A stretch of 64,000 nt of DNA from Clostridiales bacterium (GTDB taxonomy: Bacteria > Bacillota > Clostridia > Oscillospirales > Acutalibacteraceae): contig DXYF01000033.1 in assembly GCA_019415945.1 (NCBI GenBank), positions 23,065 through 87,064 of the forward strand, in the 5' to 3' direction. Each line of letters begins with the position of its first letter. The stretch's first letter is position 1. The position numbers and the translations under genes were made by a program. This document shows, in pieces, positions 33,472-41,700 of the stretch. The notes under the pieces were generated by a model. That model was not told the DNA's origin. It did no database searches and saw only the letters and a list, made by a program, of their open reading frames with translations.

Positions 33472-33892
33472 AAGATATATAGCGTTTGTTTGTACGGGCA
33501 ATACCTGCCGAAGCCCAATGGCAGAGGGCATTTTTAACAAGCTTGCGGCGGAAAAGGGGATTGAAATAAAGGCGGAAAGCTTTGGGCTTGCAACAATCTC
33601 AGGCTTAAATGTGTCTGAAAATTCAGTAAAGGCCTGTGCCGAAATAGGCGTTGATATTTTAGACTTAAAATCCACCTCCGTGCTGGATGCGGAAATTGAA
33701 AAGTATGAAAAGTTTTATTGTATGTCGCAGAGCCATGCGGCAATGCTTGTGCAAAGCTTTTTTGTGCCTGGAAATAATATCGAGGTGCTGAATATAAGCG
33801 ACCCTTACGGCGGCGACGAGTTTGTTTACAAAAAATGCTGTAATGAGATTTATAATTCTGTACAGGAAATAATTGAAAAATATGAAAATTGA
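33455..33892 (+). CDS. Low molecular weight protein-tyrosine phosphatase family protein
   Basis: The active-site loop Cys13-Thr-Gly-Asn-Thr-Cys-Arg19-Ser-Pro-Met-Ala-Glu and the Asp-Pro-Tyr-Gly acid loop near the C-terminus identify the family. Members dephosphorylate protein tyrosine or, in related forms, phospho-arginine, often linked to polysaccharide kinases. The length is 145 residues. It overlaps the end of polA by 17 bp and rimI by 11 bp, so the operon is tightly packed. The substrate is not known. Confidence 0.92.
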   Translation: MMQKDKRYIAFVCTGNTCRSPMAEGIFNKLAAEKGIEIKAESFGLATISGLNVSENSVKACAEIGVDILDLKSTSVLDAEIEKYEKFYCMSQSHAAMLVQSFFVPGNNIEVLNISDPYGGDEFVYKKCCNEIYNSVQEIIEKYEN

Positions 33893-34316
33893 AAAAATGA
33901 CGCAAAAGCATCTTGATGCAGTGCATAAAATTGAACAGGAGTGTTTTTCTCACCCCTGGTCGCTTGAAAGCCTTGAAAGTGAAATGAAAAATGAAAACTC
34001 ACTTTTTTTGGCGGCAGTTGATGACGGCGAAGTCATAGGTTATATAGGTATGAGCATAGTAATTGACGAAGGCTACATTTTTAATGTTGCGGTGTGCGAA
34101 TCGAGCAGACAGAGGGGAGTTGCCACGGCTCTTATAAATGAACTTGTGACCTATGCAAAGAAAAATAATTTCAGCTTTATAACTCTTGAGGTCAGGGAAA
34201 GCAATATGCCCGCCCGCTCGCTGTACTCAAAATTCGGTTTTATAAAAGCGGGGGAGCGAAAGGATTATTATTCTGCCCCAAGAGAAAATGCAATTTTGAT
34301 GACGAAATTTTTTTAA
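33882..34316 (+). CDS. rimI: Ribosomal protein alanine N-acetyltransferase RimI
   Basis: GNAT fold with the acetyl-CoA loop Gln-Arg-Gly-Val-Ala-Thr-Ala-Leu and family marks His-Pro-Trp-Ser-Leu-Glu-Ser, Leu-Glu-Val-Arg-Glu-Ser-Asn and Lys-Phe-Gly-Phe. RimI acetylates the N-terminus of S18. ATG 33882 is preferred to TTG 33873 by family alignment. It lies just upstream of tsaD, the common rimI-tsaD neighbourhood, separated by another GNAT gene. The length is 144 residues. Confidence 0.92.
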   Translation: MKIEKMTQKHLDAVHKIEQECFSHPWSLESLESEMKNENSLFLAAVDDGEVIGYIGMSIVIDEGYIFNVAVCESSRQRGVATALINELVTYAKKNNFSFITLEVRESNMPARSLYSKFGFIKAGERKDYYSAPRENAILMTKFF

Positions 34317-34336
34317 TGGCACAGGAGGGGCAATTT

Positions 34337-34759
34337 ATGGAAGATGTAGTGCTTTACAGTAAGATAGAACCGAAAGAATATAAATTTTTAAGACAATCAG
34401 TCGGCTGGTATTTGCCTGAAGAAGAACAAACAAAACTTAGCCTTGAAAACTCGATATATGTTGTAAAAGCTGATATCGGGGGTGAAACAGTGGGAATGGC
34501 AAGGCTTGTCGGCGACGGCGTTTTCTATTTTCTTTTAGTTGATGTTATTGTACTGCCTGAATATCAAGGCAGAGGGATAGGTACACTTATGGTCCGAGAA
34601 ATCTTAAAATTTGCAGAACAAAAAAGAAAAGTCGGACAGACTTTTTCCGTGCAGTTGTCATCGGCTAAGGGGAAAGAAGGTTTTTATGAGAAGTTCGGTT
34701 TTGAAAAAAGACCCAATGATCATACGGGCTGCGGAATGGGATTATTGTTAAAAGATTAG
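34337..34759 (+). CDS. GNAT family N-acetyltransferase
   Basis: This 140-residue GNAT protein has the acetyl-CoA motif Pro-Glu-Tyr-Gln-Gly-Arg-Gly-Ile-Gly-Thr-Leu-Met-Val and a C-terminal Phe-Tyr-Glu-Lys-Phe-Gly-Phe. ATG 34337 has an AGGAGGGG site about 6 bp upstream, better than ATG 34316, which overlaps the rimI stop. It sits between rimI and tsaD. The substrate is unknown; it may be an insertion into the operon. Confidence 0.9.
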   Translation: MEDVVLYSKIEPKEYKFLRQSVGWYLPEEEQTKLSLENSIYVVKADIGGETVGMARLVGDGVFYFLLVDVIVLPEYQGRGIGTLMVREILKFAEQKRKVGQTFSVQLSSAKGKEGFYEKFGFEKRPNDHTGCGMGLLLKD

Positions 34760-34784
34760 TATTATTTTTTGAAAGGAAAACATA

Positions 34785-35789
34785 ATGAAAATACTTGCAA
34801 TAGAATCTTCGTGTGACGAAACTGCTGCGGCGGTGGTGGAAAACGGACGCAGGGTAATTTCCTCGGTTGTTGCGTCGCAGGTAGAAGAACATAAGCTTTA
34901 CGGAGGAGTAGTTCCCGAAATTGCTTCCCGCCGCCATGCGGAAGCTATAGTACCTGTTGTGAGGCAGGCACTTGATGAAGCAAACATATCACTTGAAAGA
35001 ATTGACGCAATAGCGGTTACATATGCTCCCGGACTTATAGGAGCTTTGCTTGTGGGAGTGAATTTTGCAAAGGGACTTTCCCTTTCATCAGGCATACCGC
35101 TTGTGCCCACTCACCATCTTCGTTCGCACATAGCGTCAAATTACATTTCAAATCCCGATTTAAAGCCGCCGTTTTTGTGCCTTGTTGTTTCGGGAGGACA
35201 CAGCCATATTGTTATGGTTGAGGACTACACTAAAATGAAAATTATAGGTAAAACCCGTGATGATGCCGCAGGCGAGGCGTTTGACAAGGCGGCGAGGACA
35301 ATGGGTATGCCTTATCCGGGCGGAATAGAGCTTGACAAGGTTGCCGAGAGCGGCGATCCCTTTGCGTTCAAGCTTCCCCGTCCCGTGGTTCACGATGCTC
35401 CGTACGATTTCAGCTTTTCGGGACTTAAAACGGCGGTTATCAATTTAATCCACAATTCGGCTCAAAAAGGTGTTGAACTTAATAAGTTCGATGTGTGTGC
35501 CTCCTTTCGCTATGCAGTTGTTGACTGCCTTGTGGCAAACTTTTTAAAGGCGGCAGATGATTACGGTGTCAACAAACTTGTAATTGCGGGAGGAGTTTCG
35601 GCAAATTCTCTGCTTCGCAGAACTTTGCGTGAAAAGTGTGATGAGCGTGGATATGAATTTTATATGCCCGATAAATCTCTTTGCGGCGACAATGCGGCAA
35701 TGGTAGGTTCTCAGGGGTACTATGAGTTTTTGAGCAAAAATGTCGCAGGCACAGACCTTAATGCGTACGCTACCATGAGTATAGAATGA
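34785..35789 (+). CDS. tsaD: tRNA threonylcarbamoyltransferase TsaD
   Basis: TsaD, with TsaB and TsaE, transfers threonylcarbamoyl to A37 of ANN-reading tRNAs. Motifs include Ile-Glu-Ser-Ser-Cys-Asp-Glu-Thr, the metal-binding His-His-Leu-Arg-Ser-His, and Val-Ser-Gly-Gly-His-Ser-His. The length of 334 residues is normal. GAAAGGA precedes the ATG. It ends the operon that begins with alr. Assignment is secure. Confidence 0.97.
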   Translation: MKILAIESSCDETAAAVVENGRRVISSVVASQVEEHKLYGGVVPEIASRRHAEAIVPVVRQALDEANISLERIDAIAVTYAPGLIGALLVGVNFAKGLSLSSGIPLVPTHHLRSHIASNYISNPDLKPPFLCLVVSGGHSHIVMVEDYTKMKIIGKTRDDAAGEAFDKAARTMGMPYPGGIELDKVAESGDPFAFKLPRPVVHDAPYDFSFSGLKTAVINLIHNSAQKGVELNKFDVCASFRYAVVDCLVANFLKAADDYGVNKLVIAGGVSANSLLRRTLREKCDERGYEFYMPDKSLCGDNAAMVGSQGYYEFLSKNVAGTDLNAYATMSIE

Positions 35790-35825
35790 TAAATAAAAAA
35801 TAAATATATTATTTTTGTATATTAA

Positions 35826-35854
35826 TTGACAAAATATTGCATTTATTTTATAAT
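35826..35854 (+). promoter_or_regulatory. Consensus promoter of the Q/N-rich membrane protein gene
   Basis: TTGACA at 35826-35831 and TATAAT at 35849-35854 are 17 bp apart. The GGAGG site of the next gene follows within 27 bp. Confidence 0.85.
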
Positions 35855-35890
35855 ACGCTTAGCGGTAAATTATTTTTTGAGGAGGAAATT

Positions 35891-36478
35891 ATGGATAATA
35901 ATTACAATAACGGTTATAACAATCCGCAGGATAACAATCAAATGCCAAATGCTCAAAATGATATGCCTAATTATCAAGAGCAGTACAATCAGATGTACGG
36001 TCAGCAGAATACTCAGCCGCAGTATAATCAACAGCCGTATGAGCAGCAGAATACTCAGCAGCCGTATAGTCAGCAGCCGTACGGCCAGCAGAATACTCAG
36101 CCGCAGTATAGTCAGCAGTCGTACGACCAACAGCAGTATAATCAGCAGCAGTACGGTCAGCAATATGCTCAGCCGTATAATTACAATACTCAATATCAGC
36201 AGCCTGTTAATGAGGACGGCAAGAGCATGGCAATTGCTTCATTAGTACTCGGTATTGTATCGTTTTTCTGCTGCGGTACAATATGTTCTATCCTTGGTTT
36301 GATTTTCGGAATTATTTCAAAGAAAAGACAGCCTGAAAACAACGGCATGGCAACAGCAGGTATAGTTTTATCAGTTATTGCTCTTGTTTTGGGATTAATT
36401 TTTATAATACTATATTTTTCAGGTGTAATTACACTTTACAACTACAACTACGGCTACGACTACGACTACTATTATTAA
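35891..36478 (+). CDS. DUF4190-type membrane protein with long Q/N-rich N-terminus
   Basis: This 195-residue protein has residues 1-107 composed almost wholly of Gln, Asn, Tyr, Pro and Gly, with repeated units such as Tyr-Gly-Gln-Gln-Asn-Thr-Gln-Pro-Gln-Tyr. Two transmembrane segments follow (about 113-140 and 155-180) with Ser-Met-Ala-Ile-Ala-Ser-Leu-Val-Leu-Gly-Ile and Asn-Gly-Met-Ala-Thr-Ala-Gly-Ile-Val-Leu-Ser, the DUF4190 signature. The C-terminus is Tyr/Asp/Asn-rich. ATG 35891 is fixed by GGAGGAA. It has its own consensus promoter and terminator. The function is unknown; the tail is likely cytoplasmic and disordered. Confidence 0.85.
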   Translation: MDNNYNNGYNNPQDNNQMPNAQNDMPNYQEQYNQMYGQQNTQPQYNQQPYEQQNTQQPYSQQPYGQQNTQPQYSQQSYDQQQYNQQQYGQQYAQPYNYNTQYQQPVNEDGKSMAIASLVLGIVSFFCCGTICSILGLIFGIISKKRQPENNGMATAGIVLSVIALVLGLIFIILYFSGVITLYNYNYGYDYDYYY

Positions 36479-36512
36479 TTGTTTTTAAGTTTAAGAAGAA
36501 TTTAAATTTTGC

Positions 36513-36540
36513 AAAGGGCGGACTTTGGTTCGCCCTTTTG
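36513..36540 (+). terminator. Terminator between the DUF4190 and DUF2752 genes
   Basis: AAAGGGCG at 36513-36520 pairs with CGCCCTTT at 36531-36538, followed by T. The DUF2752 gene begins 15 bp beyond, so some readthrough is likely. Confidence 0.65.
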
Positions 36541-36554
36541 ATTTGGAGAAAATT

Positions 36555-36953
36555 ATGAAAAAATATAGTATATGGCAAAAAACAGCAGTAATAATCTGTC
36601 CTCTTATTTCGGCTGTGCTGCTTTATTTTTTGGCTGGTTATATAGCTTCGCATTTTATGCTTCCCGGTTGTATGACATATCAGTTTTTAGGAATATACTG
36701 CCCGGGATGCGGAATGACCCGCTCGGTTATCGCTCTGCTGCACGGAGATGTATTTCTGTCGTTAAGGCAAAACGCATTTGTGATTTTCGCAATTATAGTT
36801 GCCGTAGTACTTTATATTCGCTTTGCACTGAGATTTTTCAGCATACATTTAAAACCATTAAAACTAAGCAAGAAAGCAATTTATTTATTTTTAATTGCTG
36901 CCGCACTGTATTCTGTGCTTCGCAATTTTATTCCTGCCATAGCACCCATATAA
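36555..36953 (+). CDS. DUF2752 membrane protein
   Basis: This 132-residue protein has three to four hydrophobic segments and the family signature Tyr-Cys-Pro-Gly-Cys-Gly-Met-Thr-Arg followed by Leu-Leu-His-Gly-Asp and a conserved Gln-Asn. The two cysteines may bind a metal or form a disulfide. The function is unknown. ATG 36555 has a GGAGAAA site; a frame starting at 36525 runs through the upstream terminator and is unlikely. DUF2752 proteins often sit next to DUF4190 genes, as here. Confidence 0.85.
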   Translation: MKKYSIWQKTAVIICPLISAVLLYFLAGYIASHFMLPGCMTYQFLGIYCPGCGMTRSVIALLHGDVFLSLRQNAFVIFAIIVAVVLYIRFALRFFSIHLKPLKLSKKAIYLFLIAAALYSVLRNFIPAIAPI

Positions 36954-37021
36954 AAAACTTGCTATTTGCGGAAATTTGGTTTAAAATATGGTTACTATAA
37001 ATAATGAAAAGAGTGGTAATT

Positions 37022-37543
37022 ATGAGTAACAATCCCATTGTGACTATTGAAATGGAAAACTCAAAGATCATAAAAGCTGAGCTTTATCCCGATGCAGCAC
37101 CCAACACCGTTAATAATTTTATAAGCCTTGCAAACAGCGGGTATTACGACGGCCTTGGATTTCACCGTGTAATTTACGGCTTTATGATACAGGGCGGCTG
37201 TCCCGACGGAACAGGCTGCGGCGGCCCCGGTTATTCAATTAAAGGTGAGTTTTCCGCAAACGGATTCCAAAATGATTTAAAGCACACCGAGGGCGTTCTC
37301 TCTATGGCTCGCTCAATGATGCCGGATTCTGCGGGCTCCCAGTTCTTCATCATGCACAAGGCGGCTCCGCACCTTGACGGTCAGTATGCGGCTTTTGGAA
37401 AGGTGATTGAGGGTATGGATGCGGTAAACGAAATCGCAGAGTGTGATACCGATTTTTCGGACAAGCCGCTTGACCCTCAGATTATGAAAAAAGTTACCGT
37501 AGAAACCTTTGGTGTAACTTATCCTCAGCCCGAAAAGGTTTAA
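37022..37543 (+). CDS. Cyclophilin-type peptidyl-prolyl isomerase
   Basis: Small cytoplasmic cyclophilin of 173 residues: Phe-His-Arg-Val-Ile (catalytic Arg), Ile-Gln-Gly-Gly, Gly-Ser-Gln-Phe-Phe-Ile and His-Leu-Asp-Gly-Gln-Tyr-Ala-Ala-Phe-Gly are in family order. It has no signal peptide. It accelerates folding at proline bonds. ATG 37022 matches the family start; an earlier ATG at 37004 would add six residues. It lies just before galE. Confidence 0.94.
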   Translation: MSNNPIVTIEMENSKIIKAELYPDAAPNTVNNFISLANSGYYDGLGFHRVIYGFMIQGGCPDGTGCGGPGYSIKGEFSANGFQNDLKHTEGVLSMARSMMPDSAGSQFFIMHKAAPHLDGQYAAFGKVIEGMDAVNEIAECDTDFSDKPLDPQIMKKVTVETFGVTYPQPEKV

Positions 37544-37574
37544 AACCTAAAACAGTAAAGAAAGGAAATTTATT

Positions 37575-38588
37575 ATGAATGTATTGCTTGCAGGCGGTGC
37601 CGGATATATAGGTACTCATACCTGTGTGGAGCTTATTAACGCAGGGCATGATGTTGTTATTGCAGATAACTTTTCAAACAGCTGTCCCGAAGCAGTAGCT
37701 CGCACGGAAGAAATTACAGGGAGAAAAATTCCTCTTTATGAGGCTGATGTATGCGATAAAAACGCACTGGACAAAATCTTTTCCGAAAACAGCATTGACG
37801 CGGTAATTCACTTTGCGGGACTGAAGGCGGTAGGCGAGAGCTGTGAAAAGCCGGTTGAATACTACAGAAATAATATAGATTCAACTCTGTCTTTGCTTGA
37901 AACAATGAAAAAATACTCTGTAAACAGATTTATATTCAGTTCTTCGGCAACTGTTTACGGAACACCCAAGACAGTGCCGCTTGTGGAAACAATGCCGACC
38001 GGCACTCCGACAAATCCGTATGGCTGGACAAAGCTGATGATGGAGCAGATACTTTCCGATACTGCAAATGCAAACCCCGATATGTCAATCGTAATTTTAA
38101 GATACTTTAATCCCATCGGTGCTCATGAGAGCGGCAGAATAGGAGAGGATCCAAACGGAATTCCGAACAATCTTATGCCCTACATAACGCAGGTTGCGGC
38201 AGGCAGACTTAAATGCTTAGGTGTGTTCGGCAACGATTATGATACGCACGACGGTACGGGAGTGCGTGACTATATTCATGTTGTTGACCTTGCAAAGGGT
38301 CATGTTAAGGCGATTGACTATTCCGCACAGCATAAGGGAACCGAGATATTTAATCTCGGAACAGGTACCGGTTACAGTGTGCTTGATATTGTAAAGGCTT
38401 TTTCAAGGGTAAATAATATTGATATTCCATATGAAATCAAGCCACGCCGTGCAGGCGACATTGCCGAATGTTATGCCGATGCGTCAAAAGCAGAAAAAAT
38501 TCTCGGTTGGACTGCCGAAAAAGGGCTTGACGATATGTGCAGAGATTCGTGGAATTGGCAATCTAACAATGTGAATGGTTATAAATAA
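37575..38588 (+). CDS. galE: UDP-glucose 4-epimerase
   Basis: Extended SDR protein of 337 residues with NAD-binding Gly-Gly-Ala-Gly-Tyr-Ile-Gly-Thr-His, catalytic Ser-Ser-Ser-Ala-Thr-Val-Tyr-Gly and Tyr-Gly-Trp-Thr-Lys, and Asp-Tyr-Ile-His-Val-Val-Asp-Leu. It interconverts UDP-glucose and UDP-galactose for the Leloir pathway and surface glycans. AAAGGAAA precedes the ATG. It lies directly upstream of the surface-protein cluster but is separated from it by an inverted repeat and a promoter. Confidence 0.96.
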   Translation: MNVLLAGGAGYIGTHTCVELINAGHDVVIADNFSNSCPEAVARTEEITGRKIPLYEADVCDKNALDKIFSENSIDAVIHFAGLKAVGESCEKPVEYYRNNIDSTLSLLETMKKYSVNRFIFSSSATVYGTPKTVPLVETMPTGTPTNPYGWTKLMMEQILSDTANANPDMSIVILRYFNPIGAHESGRIGEDPNGIPNNLMPYITQVAAGRLKCLGVFGNDYDTHDGTGVRDYIHVVDLAKGHVKAIDYSAQHKGTEIFNLGTGTGYSVLDIVKAFSRVNNIDIPYEIKPRRAGDIAECYADASKAEKILGWTAEKGLDDMCRDSWNWQSNNVNGYK

Positions 38589-38647
38589 CAAAAACTGTAT
38601 TTTGCTTTTGTGCAACATTACAAAAAAACATATTTCTTAAAAAAAAT

Positions 38648-38699
38648 ATCCGTTAAAAGAGATTTTTTATTGACTTTTAACGGATTGTTGTTATATAAT
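38648..38699 (+). promoter_or_regulatory. Promoter of the large surface gene overlapped by a 12-bp inverted repeat
   Basis: TTGACT at 38670-38675 and TATAAT at 38694-38699 are 18 bp apart. ATCCGTTAAAAG at 38648-38659 is the exact reverse complement of 38674-38685, whose arm covers the end of the -35 box and part of the spacer. It could be an operator or the galE terminator. Confidence 0.65.
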
Positions 38700-38743
38700 A
38701 TTAGTGCTTATAGAAGCATTACTAAATAAGGAGGAAAAGAGAA

Positions 38744-41700
38744 ATGTTCAAAAAAGCAATTAGCCTTTTATTGTCATTGATGCTTATTGTTACATCATTG
38801 TCAGTAACCATATTCAGCGTTTCTGCTGCAGGTTCTACATATGTTGTAGCAGGTGTTCCAGCTCTTTGCGGTACTGAATGGGATCCCAGCCCTGAAACAT
38901 CAGCAGATAATGTTATGACAGCAAAGGGCGACGGTACATACGAAAAGGTATATACCGATGTGGCTGTCGGAAAAGACTACCAGGTTAAAATCGCTGAGAC
39001 CACAGCAGACGGTGCTCAGAATTGGTACGGAATTGACGGCGGCGAGGATAACTTTACATTCAATGTTACTTCCGTTTGCGATGTAACAGTAAACTTCGAC
39101 CCATCAACTCTTAAGCTCACTGTAACAGGTGACGGTGTTGAGATTCCTACTGAACTCAACATTGAGTCAATGCGTGCCGTAGGTAACGGTGACGGTGCAT
39201 GGCTTAACGGTGTAAACTGGGATCCGGCTGCCGATGAAAACCTTATGACTGAGGTTGAACCCGGTGTTTACGAGATTACTTACACAGATGTTGATGCATT
39301 CGATAACTACCAGGTTAAGTTCGCTGCTAACGGCAGCTGGGCTGTAAACTGGGGCGGTACATATGCAGGTTCAGGCGTTGAGTCAGATGCTGTTTTCAAT
39401 GGTCAGGATAACATCACAGTTGATGTTCCTTATGAACTTGCCGATGTAACAATCAGACTTGATATCACAGGTTTTGATTATGCTACAAAACAGGGTGCTA
39501 AGTTCACAGTAACAGTTGAAGATGTTACAAATGAGACAACAGAGGCTACAGAAGCTACTGAGGCTACAGAGGCAACTGAGACAACAGAAGCAACTGAGGC
39601 AACAGAAGCTACACAGGCTACTGAGCCTACAACAGCTGCAGCAGGCGGTCTTACAGTTAACGCTACTTCTAACTACTTCCCCGCATATTCAGTAAACCTC
39701 TCTGATGACGAAGAATATGTAACAGTTACATATTTCATCGAGAGTGAAAAGAATATACTTAATGTTCAGTGGGAAATGTACTATGACCCCAATGTTCTTC
39801 AGTTTGAAAATGCTGTTAATGTGAATGAAGAAGGCACAGGTATAAACCTTATGCCATCGGTTGATGACCTTGTATGGAACAATAAGGTTGACGAAGGAAA
39901 AATCCTCGGAAATGCTACTAAGCTCGGCCTTTATAAGATTACAGGCGGCAGAGTTCCGTTTGTAACAGCTACATTTAAGATAGTTGGCAGCGGTGAAACA
40001 ACTGTTGACCTTAACATCAGTGTTCTTACGCTTTCACTTATCAGCTACGATAACTTCATGACTGATCCTGATGAGGAAGAGCTTGTTATTAACAACGGTG
40101 TTATCTTAGATACACCTACAAAGCCTGTTCGTGATACAGTTCCTCATGCAGGTTTGTATGATAAAACTGCTACAAATCCTGTTGTAGAACCTACACAGGC
40201 AACAGAAGCTACTGAGATAACGGAAGTTACAGAAGCTACGGAAGTTACAGAAGCAACAGAGGTTACTGAGGCAACAGAGGTTACTGAGGCAACAGAAGCA
40301 ACAGAAGCTACTGAGGCAACAGAAGCAACAGAAGCTACTGAGGCAACAGAACCAACAACAGAACCCACACAGCCTGCAGGCGATACAGTATATGTAGTAG
40401 CCGGAAATGCTGAATTTGCAGGTCTTGAGTGGGACGGTTCACCCGAAACTGCTGCTGATAATATCATGACAGACAACGGTGACGGAACCTATTCTAAGGT
40501 ATTTACAGCAACCCCCGCTATGGAAAAGGCTCAGGTAAAGGTTGTTGAAAATGTTGCTGACGGTACTCAGAACTGGATTGGCGATGCTACAGGCAACAAC
40601 ATTACATTCAATGTTTTAACAGAGTGTGATGTAACGGTTACTTATAACCCCACAACACAGGAAATCACTGTAACAGGTGACGGTGTTGAAATGGTAACAG
40701 AACTTGTTGTTGAATCAATGCGTGCCGTAGGTAACGGTGACGGTAACTGGCTCAACGGCGTATCATGGGATCCTGCAGCTGACGAAAACCTTATGACAGA
40801 GGTTGCTGATAAGATTTACTCAATCACATACACAGACATTGACACATACGATAACTACCAGGTTAAGTTTGCTGCAAACGGCAGCTGGGCTGATAACTGG
40901 AGCGGCGTATATGCCGGTTCAGGTGTAGAAACAGAGGCTGTTTACAACGGTCAGGATAATATCACAGTAGATGTTCCTTACGAACTCGCTGATGTTACAA
41001 TTGTTCTTGACCTTACAAACTTTGACTATGCAACAAAGACAGGTGCTACATTCACAGTAAAAATTGAAGACAAGTCAGGTGTTGATCCTACAGAGCCTTC
41101 AACAGAAGCAACAGAGCCTTCAACAGAGGTAACTGAACCTTCTACAGAGGTAACAGAGCCGTCAACTGAGGCTACAACAGCTCCTGCTGCTCTCAAGGTT
41201 AACTCAACATCTAACTACTTCCCCGCAGCATCCGTATCTCTCTCAGAGGATGAAGAGTATGTAACAGTTACATATTTCATCGAGAGTGAAAAGGATATGC
41301 TTAACGCACAGTGGACATTAAATTATGATCCGTCTGTTCTTCAGTTTGAAAGTGCTGCTAATATAAACGAAGCAGGCGACGGAATTAACCTCATGCCTTC
41401 AGTTGATGACCTTGTTTGGAACAATAAGGCTGATGAGGGTAAAATCCTTGGTAACTGTACAACACTTGGTCTTTACAAAATTACAGGCGGCAGAGTTCCG
41501 TTTGTAACAGCTACATTTAAGATAGTTGGCAGCGGCGAGACAACAGTTGATCTCTATGTTGAGATACTTACATTGTCTAAGGTTGATCCTGACAACTTCC
41601 AGACTGATCCTGCCGAGGAAGAGGTTGTAATTGATTACGGTATAATCAATGATACTCCCACAAAGCCTGTTCGTGATACAGTTGTATATCCGGGTATGTA

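Noticed and set aside
35870..36193. Minus-strand Leu/Ile/Arg-rich frame opposite the Q/N-rich protein
   Set aside because: It is the complement of CAG/CAA-type repeats; the plus-strand gene has promoter, ribosome site and family domain.
40193..40370. CRISPR-like regular repeat array
   Set aside because: The regularity comes from nine-base Thr-Glu-Ala codon units in a coding linker; there are no spacers and no cas genes.
40144..40476. Open minus-strand frame rich in Val-Ala-Ser repeats
   Set aside because: It is the antisense shadow of the Thr-Glu-Ala linker repeat in the surface gene and has no ribosome site.
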